Shown piece after piece: positions 8,507-17,333 of a stretch of 64,000 bases of DNA. The stretch is from Flavobacterium pectinovorum (GTDB lineage: Bacteria; Bacteroidota; Bacteroidia; Flavobacteriales; Flavobacteriaceae), in assembly GCF_006438875.1 (NCBI RefSeq), contig NZ_RCZH01000007.1, positions 227,479-291,478 of the forward strand. The letters are read 5' to 3'. The position numbers were made by a program, and so were the translations under genes. A model generated the notes under the pieces. It saw only the letters and a list, made by a program, of their open reading frames with translations. It did no database searches and was not told the DNA's origin. Each line of letters begins with the position of its first letter. Position 1 is the stretch's first letter.

Positions 8507-10702
8507 ATGAATTCAAACGAAATTGAAATACACAAGGAATTAAAGAAGTATTTCGGCTTTAGCCAATTTAAGGGCTTGCAGGAGCAAGTCATTACGAGTA
8601 TCTTAGGTAAAAAGAATACTTTTGTAATTATGCCAACTGGCGGTGGAAAGTCTCTTTGTTATCAATTACCCGCTTTAATTCAAGACGGAACAGCAATCGT
8701 TGTTTCTCCCTTAATTGCTTTGATGAAAAATCAGGTTGATGCCATCAGAAGCCTTTCTTCGGAAAACGGAATTGCGCATGTGCTAAATTCCTCCCTTACC
8801 AAAACAGAAATTGCGCAAGTAAAAAAAGACATTAGTTCTGGTTTGACCAAACTTTTGTATGTGGCACCGGAATCTTTAACTAAAGAAGAATATGTGGCCT
8901 TTTTACAAAGTGTACCAATTTCTTTTGTCGCTATTGATGAAGCACATTGTATTTCAGAATGGGGCCATGATTTTAGGCCTGAATATCGGAATCTAAAAAA
9001 CATAATCAAACAATTAGGACAAGTACCTATTATTGGACTTACCGCAACTGCAACCCCAAAAGTTCAGGAAGATATTCTGAAAAACCTTGATATGTCTGAT
9101 GCGAATACTTTTAAGGCATCATTCAACAGACCGAACTTGTACTACGAAGTTCGCACAAAAACTAAAAATATTGAATCGGATATCATTCGATTTATCAAAC
9201 AACATAAAGGCAAATCTGGAATTATTTACTGCTTAAGCCGTAAAAAAGTAGAATCGATTGCCGAAGTTTTACAAGTTAATGGAATCAGTGCCGTTCCTTA
9301 TCATGCAGGTTTAGATGCCAAAACACGCGCCAAACATCAGGATATGTTTCTGATGGAAGACGTAGATGTGGTTGTGGCAACAATTGCCTTCGGAATGGGA
9401 ATCGACAAACCAGACGTTCGTTTTGTAATTCATCATGATATTCCAAAATCATTAGAAAGCTATTATCAGGAAACTGGTCGTGCCGGACGTGATGGAGGAG
9501 AAGGACATTGTTTGGCTTATTACTCTTATAAAGATGTAGAAAAGCTCGAGAAATTTATGTCCGGAAAACCCGTTGCAGAGCAGGAAATTGGTTTTGCTCT
9601 TTTGCAGGAAGTTGTGGCTTACGCCGAAACCTCAATGTCGCGCAGAAAGTTCTTATTACATTATTTTGGTGAAGAATTTGACAGCGAATCGGGAGAAGGT
9701 GCAGATATGGACGATAATGTTCGCAATCCTAAAACGAGAATTGAAGCACAGGAGCAAGTCGTTAAATTATTAGAAATTGTTCGTGATACTAAACACATCT
9801 ATAAATCCAAAGAAATTGTCTTTACATTAATAGGTCGTGTAAACGCCGTAATTAAAGCACATAAAACAGATACGCAATCTTTTTTTGGATCAGGTTCAGA
9901 TCATGATGAAAAATATTGGATGGCATTATTGCGACAAGTTTTAGTTGCAGGATATTTGTCTAAAGATATTGAAACCTATGGCGTGGTGAAAATCACAAAA
10001 GAAGGTTTGAACTACATTAAAAAACCAGTTTCATTTATGATGTCTGAAGATCATGAATACAATGAAACTGAAGATGAAGCAATCGTAACCGCAGCAAAAT
10101 CATCAGGAACTGCTGATGAAGTTTTGATGGGAATGTTACGAGAGTTACGTAAAAAAGTAGCCAAAAAATTAGGAGTGCCTCCGTTTGTTGTTTTTCAGGA
10201 TCCTTCTCTTGAAGATATGGCTTTGAAATATCCAATGACTCTGGCCGAATTGTATAACATTCACGGTGTTGGAGAAGGAAAAGCTAAAAAATATGGTGGA
10301 GAGTTCGTTACCCTGATTAGCCGTTATGTTGAAGATAATGATATCATTCGCCCGGATGACTTGGTAGTGAAATCTACCGGAGTAAATTCGGCGAATAAAT
10401 TATACATCATTCAAAATATAGATAGAAAATTATCCTTGAATGATATTGCTTCTGCAAAAGGATTATCAATGGACTCTTTGATCAAAGAAATGGAACAAAT
10501 TGTTTATTCCGGTACCAAACTAAATATTAAATATTGGGTTGATGATATGCTTGACGACGATCAGCAAGAAGAAATTCACGATTATTTCATGGAATCAGAA
10601 TCAGATAAAATCGAAGATGCTCTCAAAGAATTCGATGGAGATTATGATATCGATGAATTACGCTTAATGCGAATTAAGTTTATTAGTGAAGTAGCGAACT
10701 AA
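8507..10702 (+). CDS. recQ: ATP-dependent DNA helicase RecQ lacking the zinc-binding cysteines
   Basis: A 731-residue 3'-5' helicase for recombination and replication-fork repair. Walker A is PTGGGKS (residues 43-49), Walker B is DEAH (144-147), and the RecQ-specific stretch CISEWGHDFRPEY follows. Motif VI is QETGRAGRDG (321-330). A winged-helix RQC region and an HRDC domain (about 530-605) are present. The zinc-binding subdomain is unusual: the segment SRRKFLLHYFGEEF (378-391) has Ser in place of the first Cys, and the expected CGxCDxC is replaced by GEGADMDDNVRNP (396-408). No zinc site can be formed there. The domain order otherwise matches bacterial RecQ. Confidence 0.94.
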   Translation: MNSNEIEIHKELKKYFGFSQFKGLQEQVITSILGKKNTFVIMPTGGGKSLCYQLPALIQDGTAIVVSPLIALMKNQVDAIRSLSSENGIAHVLNSSLTKTEIAQVKKDISSGLTKLLYVAPESLTKEEYVAFLQSVPISFVAIDEAHCISEWGHDFRPEYRNLKNIIKQLGQVPIIGLTATATPKVQEDILKNLDMSDANTFKASFNRPNLYYEVRTKTKNIESDIIRFIKQHKGKSGIIYCLSRKKVESIAEVLQVNGISAVPYHAGLDAKTRAKHQDMFLMEDVDVVVATIAFGMGIDKPDVRFVIHHDIPKSLESYYQETGRAGRDGGEGHCLAYYSYKDVEKLEKFMSGKPVAEQEIGFALLQEVVAYAETSMSRRKFLLHYFGEEFDSESGEGADMDDNVRNPKTRIEAQEQVVKLLEIVRDTKHIYKSKEIVFTLIGRVNAVIKAHKTDTQSFFGSGSDHDEKYWMALLRQVLVAGYLSKDIETYGVVKITKEGLNYIKKPVSFMMSEDHEYNETEDEAIVTAAKSSGTADEVLMGMLRELRKKVAKKLGVPPFVVFQDPSLEDMALKYPMTLAELYNIHGVGEGKAKKYGGEFVTLISRYVEDNDIIRPDDLVVKSTGVNSANKLYIIQNIDRKLSLNDIASAKGLSMDSLIKEMEQIVYSGTKLNIKYWVDDMLDDDQQEEIHDYFMESESDKIEDALKEFDGDYDIDELRLMRIKFISEVAN

Positions 10703-10705
10703 AAA

Positions 10706-10790
10706 AGTTTACAGTCTCGGTTTACGGTATTCAGTATTCAGTCTCAGTTTGCAGTTTCTCACTGAGACTGAAAAGTGCGACTGCGACTGA
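10706..10790. repeat. Palindromic intergenic repeat, family alpha (copy 3)
   Basis: Contains TTCAGTCTCAGTTTGCAG on one arm and CACTGAGACTGAAAAG on the other, plus GCGACTGCGACTGA. It fills the whole gap between the convergent recQ and the small conserved gene and touches the stop codon of the latter. Confidence 0.72.
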
Positions 10791-11033
10791 TTACTGTTCG
10801 CTATAAACTTCCCCTCGATGCGGTTTCAAAGCGTCACGAACCTGAATCATGTTTTCATCGGTTACAACCATAAAAGCGATTGCCTGCATTTCATTTACGA
10901 TTTTAAAACCTGTAATATTCAACGGAAGTTTTTCTATCGTAATATATTCTTTCAAATGAATTTCATGATGCTCCGCTGTTTTTGCGGATGCAGGACCACG
11001 AAAATCCCAAATTAATTTTATTTTTCTAGACAT
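10791..11033 (-). CDS. Small conserved protein of unknown function
   Basis: An 80-residue protein beginning MSRKIKLIWDFRGP. I do not recognise a named family. It has no signal peptide and no membrane helix. The pattern of alternating hydrophobic residues (KIKLIWDF, GFKIVNEMQAIAFMVV) with a helix between (AEHHEIHLKEYI) suggests a compact alpha/beta fold. An upstream TTG at 11075 stays in frame but lies inside the minus-strand TACCTTTG promoter box (11073-11080), so the ATG at 11033 is the better start. It stands alone, convergent with recQ and divergent from the toxin-antitoxin pair. Confidence 0.75.
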   Translation of the reverse strand: MSRKIKLIWDFRGPASAKTAEHHEIHLKEYITIEKLPLNITGFKIVNEMQAIAFMVVTDENMIQVRDALKPHRGEVYSEQ

Positions 11034-11125
11034 TTTTTTTAAGGTTAATCCCGAAACTTCGGCACAGAGTGGCAAAGGTACAAAGTTTAAGTCAAAAAGA
11101 TTAGGAATAGATTAAGATCTGAAAA

Positions 11126-11156
11126 TTGTATATACAGTATATACTATATATATTTG
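11126..11156 (+). promoter_or_regulatory. Toxin-antitoxin promoter with tandem GTATATAC operators
   Basis: Two copies of the self-palindromic 8-mer GTATATAC (11128-11135 and 11137-11144) are separated by one base. They lie between a TTG near 11126 and a perfect TATATTTG -7 box (11149-11156), so a bound repressor would block the promoter. The antitoxin ATG is at 11174. Ribbon-helix-helix antitoxins commonly bind such short tandem palindromes, which supports autoregulation. Confidence 0.65.
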
Positions 11157-11173
11157 TGTAAAATTTTATTGTT

Positions 11174-11425
11174 ATGAGAAAACTTATAGATATTGATGAA
11201 GCCACTTTAACAAAATTGAAAGTAATTTCAATATTTGAAAAAACAAGTGTCAAGGGATTGATTGAAAATGCCGTACAAGCATATGTGAAAAATAAGCAAT
11301 CAAGTCAATTTAATAATTTGTCTGATGAGGAAAAAGAAGATTTAGGTTTGCTGATGTTAATGCAGGAAGCTGATCGGTCAGAACGGGTTTCAAGAGAAGA
11401 AATCATGAAAATCCTGAAATCTTGA
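11174..11425 (+). CDS. Ribbon-helix-helix type antitoxin
   Basis: An 83-residue protein. Residues 1-40 fit a ribbon-helix-helix DNA-binding fold: a short strand (KLIDID), helix A (EATLTKLKVISIFEK), the turn TSVKG and helix B (LIENAVQAYVKNK). The acidic C-terminal half (NLSDEEKEDLGLLMLMQEADRSE) would wrap around the toxin. The stop codon overlaps the TTG start of the toxin gene in the sequence TTGA, the coupling expected for a type II toxin-antitoxin operon. Two palindromic sites sit in its promoter. No closer family name can be given from sequence alone. Confidence 0.75.
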   Translation: MRKLIDIDEATLTKLKVISIFEKTSVKGLIENAVQAYVKNKQSSQFNNLSDEEKEDLGLLMLMQEADRSERVSREEIMKILKS

Positions 11426-11688
11426 AAGTCATATTTGGAAAATTATTTTCTAAAGATTTAATAAAGATAAAAGATTCCACTCTAAAAGATAATGTTATTC
11501 AGGTAATTATTGCTCTTGAAAATGTTGAAGATATTCAAGAAATTCCAAATATAAAAAAAATGAAAGGCCATCCCGAAGCTTACAGAATCAGAATCGGAAA
11601 ATATAGATTGGGATTTTTTTTTGATGGAGAAGTCGTAGAACTTACTAGATTTGCAAAACGGGAAGACATTTATAAGTTATTTCCATAA
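11422..11688 (+). CDS. RelE/ParE-superfamily toxin
   Basis: An 88-residue basic protein read from a TTG that overlaps the antitoxin stop by 4 nt. The fold pattern is that of RelE/ParE/HigB toxins: an N-terminal strand and helix pair (FSKDLIKIKDSTLKDNVIQVI), then the strand block MKGHPEAYRIRIGKYRLGFFFDG and VVELTRFAKREDIY. The YRIRIGKYRLGF motif with its arginines is typical of the RNase-type RelE branch, though ParE gyrase poisons share it. Whether it cuts mRNA on the ribosome or acts on gyrase cannot be told here. The gene ends 20 bp before the FAD oxidoreductase gene. Confidence 0.8.
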   Translation: MKVIFGKLFSKDLIKIKDSTLKDNVIQVIIALENVEDIQEIPNIKKMKGHPEAYRIRIGKYRLGFFFDGEVVELTRFAKREDIYKLFP

Positions 11689-11708
11689 AATTTCAGAATA
11701 CATAAAAA

Positions 11709-13268
11709 ATGCCAAAAGAACTTCTATTACAAGTTTCTCCTGATATAGCTGCAAACGAATTGTTGCTAAAAGACTATTTGTCTAAACAAATAAAGGTTTC
11801 TCCAAAGGAAATTCAACATGTTTCGATTTTGAAACGATCTATTGATGCGCGTCAAAAAGCGATAAAAATCAATTTGAAAGTCATTATTTATTTACAGGGC
11901 GAACCTTTTCAGGAAACTAAAATTGAGCTACCTATATATAAGGACGTTTCTTCGGCACAGGAAGTGATTGTTGTTGGAGCAGGTCCGGCAGGACTTTTTG
12001 CGGCTTTGCAATTAATTGAATTAGGATTAAAGCCAATTGTAATCGAACGTGGAAAAGATGTTCGGGGACGCAGACGTGACTTAAAAGCAATCAATGTAGA
12101 TCATTTGGTTAACGAAGATTCTAATTATTGTTTTGGCGAAGGTGGAGCAGGAACTTATTCGGATGGGAAATTATATACGCGTTCTAAAAAACGTGGAGAT
12201 GTAACCAGAATTTTAGAGCTTTTAGTAGCTTTCGGTGCTTCTGAAGATATTTTGGTAGAAGCACATCCGCACATTGGGACTAATAAATTGCCAAAAATCA
12301 TAGAAGATATCCGAAATAAAATCATCGAATTTGGTGGTCAGGTTTTATTTGACACGCGAGTAACAGATATCTTAGTAAAAAATAACGAAGTTGAAGGAAT
12401 TGTAACCCAAAATGGAGATAAAATTCTTTCTAATAAATTAATCTTAGCAACGGGACATTCGGCACGGGATATTTTTGAATTATTAGATAAAAAGAAAATT
12501 TTTATCGAAGCAAAACCTTTTGCCTTAGGAGTTCGTGCGGAACATTCGCAAGAATTAATTGATAGTATTCAGTACAGCTGTGATTATCGCGGTGAACATT
12601 TGCCTCCGGCGCCATATTCTATAGTAAAACAAGTGAATGGGCGCGGAATGTATTCGTTCTGTATGTGTCCGGGTGGTGTAATTGCACCTTGCGCTACAAG
12701 TCCGGGTGAAGTGGTTACAAACGGTTGGTCACCATCTAAACGCGATCAGGTTACGGCAAACTCCGGAATTGTAATTGAATTGAAATTGGAAGATTTTAAG
12801 CCTTTTGAAAAATTTGGTGCTTTGGCAGGAATGGAATTTCAAAAAAGCATTGAGCAAAAAGCATGGCATTTGGCTGGGGAAACTCAAAAGGTTCCGGCAC
12901 AAAGAATGATTGATTTTACTCAAAATAAAGTCTCGGCAGATATTCCGAAAACATCTTATGTTCCTGGAACTACCTCAGTAGAAATGGGACAGGTTTTTCC
13001 TGGGTTTTTGACACAGATTTTACGTGAAGGTTTTAAGGAATTTGGAAAATCTATGCGTGGTTATTTAACCAATGAAGCAATTTTGCATGCTCCGGAAAGC
13101 AGAACTTCATCTCCGGTTCGTATTCCGAGAGATCCTACAACTTATGAGCATTTACAAATAAAAGGATTATATCCGTGTGGCGAAGGAGCAGGTTATGCAG
13201 GCGGAATTATATCAGCAGCAATTGATGGTGAAAAATGCGCTTTAATGATTGCTGAAACTTTAAAATAG
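11709..13268 (+). CDS. FAD-dependent oxidoreductase of the COG2509 type
   Basis: A 519-residue flavoprotein. A short N-terminal domain (about 1-80) precedes the dinucleotide-binding motif VIVVGAGPAGLFAA (G90, G92, G95). A second nucleotide-binding strand follows (PIVIERG, then GEGGAGTYSDGKLYTR). The C-terminal YPCGEGAGYAGGIISAAIDG motif is the usual FAD-binding closure. It matches the widely conserved uncharacterised FAD-dependent dehydrogenases, whose substrate is unknown. It is soluble, with no signal peptide. The following gene starts 6 bp after its stop, so the two are probably co-transcribed. Confidence 0.85.
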   Translation: MPKELLLQVSPDIAANELLLKDYLSKQIKVSPKEIQHVSILKRSIDARQKAIKINLKVIIYLQGEPFQETKIELPIYKDVSSAQEVIVVGAGPAGLFAALQLIELGLKPIVIERGKDVRGRRRDLKAINVDHLVNEDSNYCFGEGGAGTYSDGKLYTRSKKRGDVTRILELLVAFGASEDILVEAHPHIGTNKLPKIIEDIRNKIIEFGGQVLFDTRVTDILVKNNEVEGIVTQNGDKILSNKLILATGHSARDIFELLDKKKIFIEAKPFALGVRAEHSQELIDSIQYSCDYRGEHLPPAPYSIVKQVNGRGMYSFCMCPGGVIAPCATSPGEVVTNGWSPSKRDQVTANSGIVIELKLEDFKPFEKFGALAGMEFQKSIEQKAWHLAGETQKVPAQRMIDFTQNKVSADIPKTSYVPGTTSVEMGQVFPGFLTQILREGFKEFGKSMRGYLTNEAILHAPESRTSSPVRIPRDPTTYEHLQIKGLYPCGEGAGYAGGIISAAIDGEKCALMIAETLK

Positions 13269-13274
13269 CATATT

Positions 13275-14372
13275 TTGGTAAAAGACTTCTTTTCTAATTT
13301 CTTTGGTAGAAATAACGATCCAAAAACAATAGTTTCTTTTGATGTTATATATTCTATTTACTCTTATTTGTATAATGAAGTAAATAGTTTTGATTTTAAA
13401 ATGAAAGGAATTCATGATACAGTTTCTGTGAATTTCTATTCGTTTCCAACTTCGTTTGATCATGAAGAGGGAAGAAATGAAATTGAGAAAAGCGGTTTTA
13501 AAAATGCTTATGAAGTTTTAAATGAAGTATATAAAAAGATAAATATTGATCCAATTTCTGAAGAAAATATTAAGGCAGAATTAGAATACGATTATATCCA
13601 TATTCAGTTTTATACAGAACCGCCAACTTCAGAAATGAAAAAGCATTTAAAACATGTTTTACATAATTTCGTCATTTTCTTTTGTTGTACAAATAGCTTA
13701 GAAACAAACGATTTCAGGATTTTATACAACAACAGTTATTTTCTGGATTATACAAGAGGATTGTTAGATACTGAATATATTGATGTTAACGAACCGAAGA
13801 ATGATATTCAGAAAATAGGTTTTAAAGAATTTGAAAGAGTGTTGCAGGGAATATGTCAATATGCAGAAATAGAATTGCCGGAAAGCATTGAGCTTCTTTC
13901 GCAAGAAAATTTAATTCCTGAAGAAATTGAAGTGACTCAGGAAACTTTTGAAGAATTCATTAAGTTGATTTCAAGAGGGAATGTTGAAGATAAGTTGCTT
14001 AAAAAACAATCAAAAAAACTTTTGAAGAATTTTAAAAAAGAATCAAAAGAATATCACGCAATTGTAGAAGGTTATTTTGATGCCTTTGAAAGTGTGGATT
14101 GTTGGAATAGCGACTGGAAATTTGATCCTGAAGATGCCGAATATTTCATCTCAGAAATGATTGGCGAAGATCTTAATTTCGAATATCCGGAAGAAACCTA
14201 TAGTCATGATTTGTTTCCTTATATACAGTCGGCTTTAGAAAAACATGATCTTGAGTTAATGACGTATGATACGCACGGAGACAATTATTTGTTTTTTGTG
14301 GCAAATAAAAGTGATGTTGGAAGAATTTTAGAATTATCAGAGTTAACTAAGATAGAAGTGAATCAGTTGTAA
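13275..14372 (+). CDS. Unrecognised acidic protein, 365 residues
   Basis: I do not recognise a family with confidence; the C-terminal part (FDAFESVDCWNSDWKFDPEDAEYF, in pieces DCWNSDWKFD and DPEDAEYFISEM, then YDTHGDNYLFFVANK) resembles DUF6630-type proteins. It has no signal peptide or membrane helix and is rich in Glu and Lys. The start used is a TTG 6 bp after the upstream stop; the next in-frame ATG (within FKMKG, 13400) would remove 42 residues. It probably shares a transcript with the FAD oxidoreductase. Codon use looks like its neighbours. Confidence 0.6.
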   Translation: MVKDFFSNFFGRNNDPKTIVSFDVIYSIYSYLYNEVNSFDFKMKGIHDTVSVNFYSFPTSFDHEEGRNEIEKSGFKNAYEVLNEVYKKINIDPISEENIKAELEYDYIHIQFYTEPPTSEMKKHLKHVLHNFVIFFCCTNSLETNDFRILYNNSYFLDYTRGLLDTEYIDVNEPKNDIQKIGFKEFERVLQGICQYAEIELPESIELLSQENLIPEEIEVTQETFEEFIKLISRGNVEDKLLKKQSKKLLKNFKKESKEYHAIVEGYFDAFESVDCWNSDWKFDPEDAEYFISEMIGEDLNFEYPEETYSHDLFPYIQSALEKHDLELMTYDTHGDNYLFFVANKSDVGRILELSELTKIEVNQL

Positions 14373-14401
14373 AATTGGATTGATTTTACCGCAAAGACCG
14401 C

Positions 14402-14423
14402 AATCCCGATAGCTATCGGGATT
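14402..14423. repeat. Perfect 22-bp palindrome
   Basis: AATCCCGATAG followed immediately by its own reverse complement. A 28-bp near-perfect version of the same palindrome occurs at 22237-22264. It starts the 319-bp gene-free stretch 14373-14691, which otherwise holds only the repeat at 14523-14624 and a single alpha-family arm. Confidence 0.8.
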
Positions 14424-14522
14424 CGCAAGGTTCGCTGGGCTTTGTGTTGAGTTGCTAGAGATCGCAAAGAGATTGTGAAAAAAGAAATACGCAGATAAAA
14501 CGGATTTTATACGCTCATTTTA

Positions 14523-14624
14523 TGTCATCCCGAGGAACGAGGGATCTCCGCAAGCAGCTCTACAAAGATTAGCGATTTTGATTGAGGAGCTTCTTACGAA
14601 GATCCCTCATTCTTCGGGATGACA
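14523..14624. repeat. Long inverted repeat, family zeta (copy 1)
   Basis: Arms of 25 nt, starting TGTCATCCCGAGGAAC on the left (14523-14547) and ending TTCTTCGGGATGACA on the right (14600-14624), enclose a loop with GCGATTTTGATTG. The same loop word and arm layout recur at 22739-22871. It lies between the unrecognised protein gene and the convergent quinone reductase. Confidence 0.82.
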
Positions 14625-14691
14625 AGATTGCGGTGAAAACTGAGACTGAAAACTGAAAACTTTTTGTCGGTGACAACGCCCAGATTATTCT

Positions 14692-15651
14692 TTACGGAAT
14701 CAAAATTATTTTCCCTGTACTTTTTCGACTTTCGAGATAATCATGCGCTAACTTTCCTTCGGATAATTTGAAAGAAGTTGGTGTCGCAAGTGTAATTTTT
14801 CCTTCGATAATCCAATTGAATAATTGATTGGCTCTTTTGATTCGTTCTTCTTTCGAATTTAAATAACTCCATAAATCTCCTCCTGTTAAGGTTTTTGAAG
14901 TATCCATTAACATTCTTGGATTTATGGGTTCAGGATCTCCACCCGCCATTCCGAAGAAAACGACCTGACCACATTCTTTCGTAACTTCAAAGCTTTCCAT
15001 TAATGTACTTCCAATACTGTCGTAAACTACATCAACACCATTCGGAATTGTTTTGAAAATATCCGATTTCCAATCTTCATTGTATAGAAAAACATGATCT
15101 GCACCTTGCTCAAGTGCAACCTTTGCTTTGTCTGCTGATGAGGTTAAACCAATTACATTGGCACCTAAAAGTTTACTGATTTGAGTTAGAAATTGTCCAA
15201 CTCCACCAGCAACTGCGTGAATTAAAACGGTTTCACCTTTCAGGGTTTTATGACTGTCGGTTGCTAAATAATGGGCTGTTAGACCTTGTAATAAAATAGC
15301 AGCGGCAGTTTCAAAAGAAATGGCTTCCGGTAAAGGGAGAACATGATTTGTATTTACGACAACCAACTCAGCATTTGCAAAGGGAACATCGGCGAAAGCC
15401 ACACGGTCACCAATTTTATATTCAGGATGGTTATTTGCATCGACAACAATTCCGGCACCTTCGTAACCTGCAATAAAAGGTGGATTTCCTTTTAAATGAT
15501 AATTTCCTTTTCGTCTGTAAACATCGGCGAAATTCAATCCAATGGCTTTCATTTCGACTAGAATTTCATCTTGTTTTAAATGTGGATTCGGGATTTCAAT
15601 ATATTCCAGAACATCAGAATTTCCGAAAGTAGAGAAGGTAAGTGCTTTCAT
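14692..15651 (-). CDS. Quinone oxidoreductase-like medium-chain dehydrogenase
   Basis: A 319-residue member of the zinc-independent quinone oxidoreductase branch of the medium-chain dehydrogenases. The NADPH-binding motif is AVAGGVGQFLTQ (AxxGGVG), preceded by the domain hallmark GLNFADVYRRKGNY and GYEGAGIV. The zinc ligands of true alcohol dehydrogenases are missing, so it should reduce quinones or enones with NADPH. It is cytoplasmic, with no signal peptide. It is flanked by large inverted repeats on both sides and appears to be a single-gene transcript. The physiological substrate is unknown. Confidence 0.87.
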   Translation of the reverse strand: MKALTFSTFGNSDVLEYIEIPNPHLKQDEILVEMKAIGLNFADVYRRKGNYHLKGNPPFIAGYEGAGIVVDANNHPEYKIGDRVAFADVPFANAELVVVNTNHVLPLPEAISFETAAAILLQGLTAHYLATDSHKTLKGETVLIHAVAGGVGQFLTQISKLLGANVIGLTSSADKAKVALEQGADHVFLYNEDWKSDIFKTIPNGVDVVYDSIGSTLMESFEVTKECGQVVFFGMAGGDPEPINPRMLMDTSKTLTGGDLWSYLNSKEERIKRANQLFNWIIEGKITLATPTSFKLSEGKLAHDYLESRKSTGKIILIP

Positions 15652-15734
15652 TTTTAATGTATTTAAGAATACAAAGTACGGTAAAAATCAGCTTAAGTTT
15701 TGAAAGCTTTTCTTAAAACTGCATGCAAAAATAG

Positions 15735-15799
15735 TTTGCCACGAATTTCACAAATTTACACTAATTAATTCGTGCTAATTCGTGAAATTCGTGGCAAAA
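15735..15799. repeat. Inverted repeat, family beta (copy 1)
   Basis: Arms TTTGCCACGAATTTCAC and GTGAAATTCGTGGCAAA are exact complements (17 nt) around a loop containing CTAATTAATTCGTG. A second copy lies at 17334-17426. Both border the Xaa-Pro peptidase gene. Confidence 0.85.
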
Positions 15800-15839
15800 A
15801 AAATCATTTTAATCCTTAGAATCTGTGGCAAAAAATCAT

Positions 15840-17255
15840 TTATATTTTAGGGAATTTTATTTCATTGAAAGTACTTTTCTGTGCTGCTAATTTTTCTACA
15901 TCCTGCCATTTTCTTGGAGATTCTGCAGATAGATTTTCATATGAATCTTTTTTGATTGCAATATCATCTTCGATACGAACACCAATATTCCACCATTTTT
16001 TATCACATTTACTATTTGCAGGAATGTAAATTCCAGGTTCAACAGTAATAATCATATTCTCTTTTAGTGCACTTGTTGGGCCGCTGTAGTTTCCTTTATC
16101 ATGAACATCTAAACCCAGAAAATGCGAACAGCTGTGCGGATAATACAATTTTACATCTTTAGGATCTGTGATGATGCCTAATTTTATTAAGCCGTTTGCG
16201 AGAACTTCTTTTGCGGTCTTATTTAGATCGATAAGTGGTGTTCCTTCTTTGCAAATTTTAAATACAGCTTCTTGTGCGTCATAAACCAATTGATAAATGG
16301 CTTTTTGTTCTTCGGTAAATTTTCCGTTTGCGGGAACTGTTCTGGTAACATCTGCAGAATAGCCGTGATATTCAGATCCAACATCCATTAATAGTAATTG
16401 ATTGTCGATTTTTGTACTGTTGTTTTCTTCATAATGTAAGATACAGCCATTTGCTCCAGCGCCAACAATTGGCGGATAGCCTTCGTCTTCGGCGCCATAT
16501 CTTTTGTGAATATAAGCATGAATTCCGTTAGCTTCGTTTTCGCTCATATCCGGACCAACAGCTTTCATGACTTCGTTGTGAGCAATGCAGGAAAGTTTAA
16601 CGGTTTCGCGCATTAACTCCATTTCTTCCGGGGTTTTAATCTCTCTAAGTGTGCATGTAATTGATCTGAAATATTCTAAAGAAACAGGATCTTCTTTTAT
16701 GATTTCGGCTTTGGTTTTGAAGGTTTGTAGTAATCCGGAAAGATCAAAACCAGAATTATCATTTCTAAGATCTACGGGTATATTATCATAAATTATCTTG
16801 TCGAATTTTTTAAAATCAACCGCAAAATCCTTAAAATCCTTTCCGTTGTAAACGTTAGAAATTCCTAGTTGAGATTTTACGCCATCAACGCCCAAACGTC
16901 TTCCTGTCCACATTTCTCTGGCAGCATTTTTTTCTCTTATAAAAAACACTTCATTATAGGCTTGCTCTGTTCCTTGGGTTTCTTTAAAAATCAATAAAAC
17001 AGCGTCCGGCTCTTTATATCCTGTCAGGTAATATAAATCCGGATTTTGATGAAAGTTGTAATTAATGTCTTTCGAAAAAACTCTCTCCGGATATGCAAAA
17101 ATTACTGCGACAGAATTGGCTGGCATAAGTTTTCTAAAAGCTTCTCTGCGGCCTTGGTGAAATTCTTTGGAGAGATAATCTGTCGGTAAGTTTTCCTGCG
17201 AATGAATTTGTGAAGCCGTAATCAATAAGGCAAGGAATAAGAAAAATTGCTTCAT
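15840..17255 (-). CDS. Exported Xaa-Pro aminopeptidase (M24B)
   Basis: A 471-residue metallopeptidase that removes N-terminal residues preceding proline. A Sec signal peptide (MKQFFLFLALLITASQIHSQ) sends it to the periplasm. The N-terminal creatinase-like domain is followed by the pita-bread catalytic domain with the two-metal ligands in order: Asp in LLMDVGSEYHGYSADVTRT (two Asp), His in HSCSHFLG, Glu in VEPGIYIP and Glu in GVRIEDD. It is bordered on both sides by family beta inverted repeats, and probably is its own transcript. The export suggests nutrient peptide trimming in the periplasm. Confidence 0.9.
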   Translation of the reverse strand: MKQFFLFLALLITASQIHSQENLPTDYLSKEFHQGRREAFRKLMPANSVAVIFAYPERVFSKDINYNFHQNPDLYYLTGYKEPDAVLLIFKETQGTEQAYNEVFFIREKNAAREMWTGRRLGVDGVKSQLGISNVYNGKDFKDFAVDFKKFDKIIYDNIPVDLRNDNSGFDLSGLLQTFKTKAEIIKEDPVSLEYFRSITCTLREIKTPEEMELMRETVKLSCIAHNEVMKAVGPDMSENEANGIHAYIHKRYGAEDEGYPPIVGAGANGCILHYEENNSTKIDNQLLLMDVGSEYHGYSADVTRTVPANGKFTEEQKAIYQLVYDAQEAVFKICKEGTPLIDLNKTAKEVLANGLIKLGIITDPKDVKLYYPHSCSHFLGLDVHDKGNYSGPTSALKENMIITVEPGIYIPANSKCDKKWWNIGVRIEDDIAIKKDSYENLSAESPRKWQDVEKLAAQKSTFNEIKFPKI

Positions 17256-17333
17256 TTTGTAGTTTTTAGTTTTGGTTTTTGACTAGTTTATTGCTGCAAA
17301 TTACAAAAAAAATAAACTGATACTCTAGAAAAT

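Noticed and set aside
13275..13463. Minus-strand frame at 13260-13463 over the start of the unrecognised gene
   Set aside because: It overlaps a 365-codon frame that continues the upstream operon and has no features of its own.
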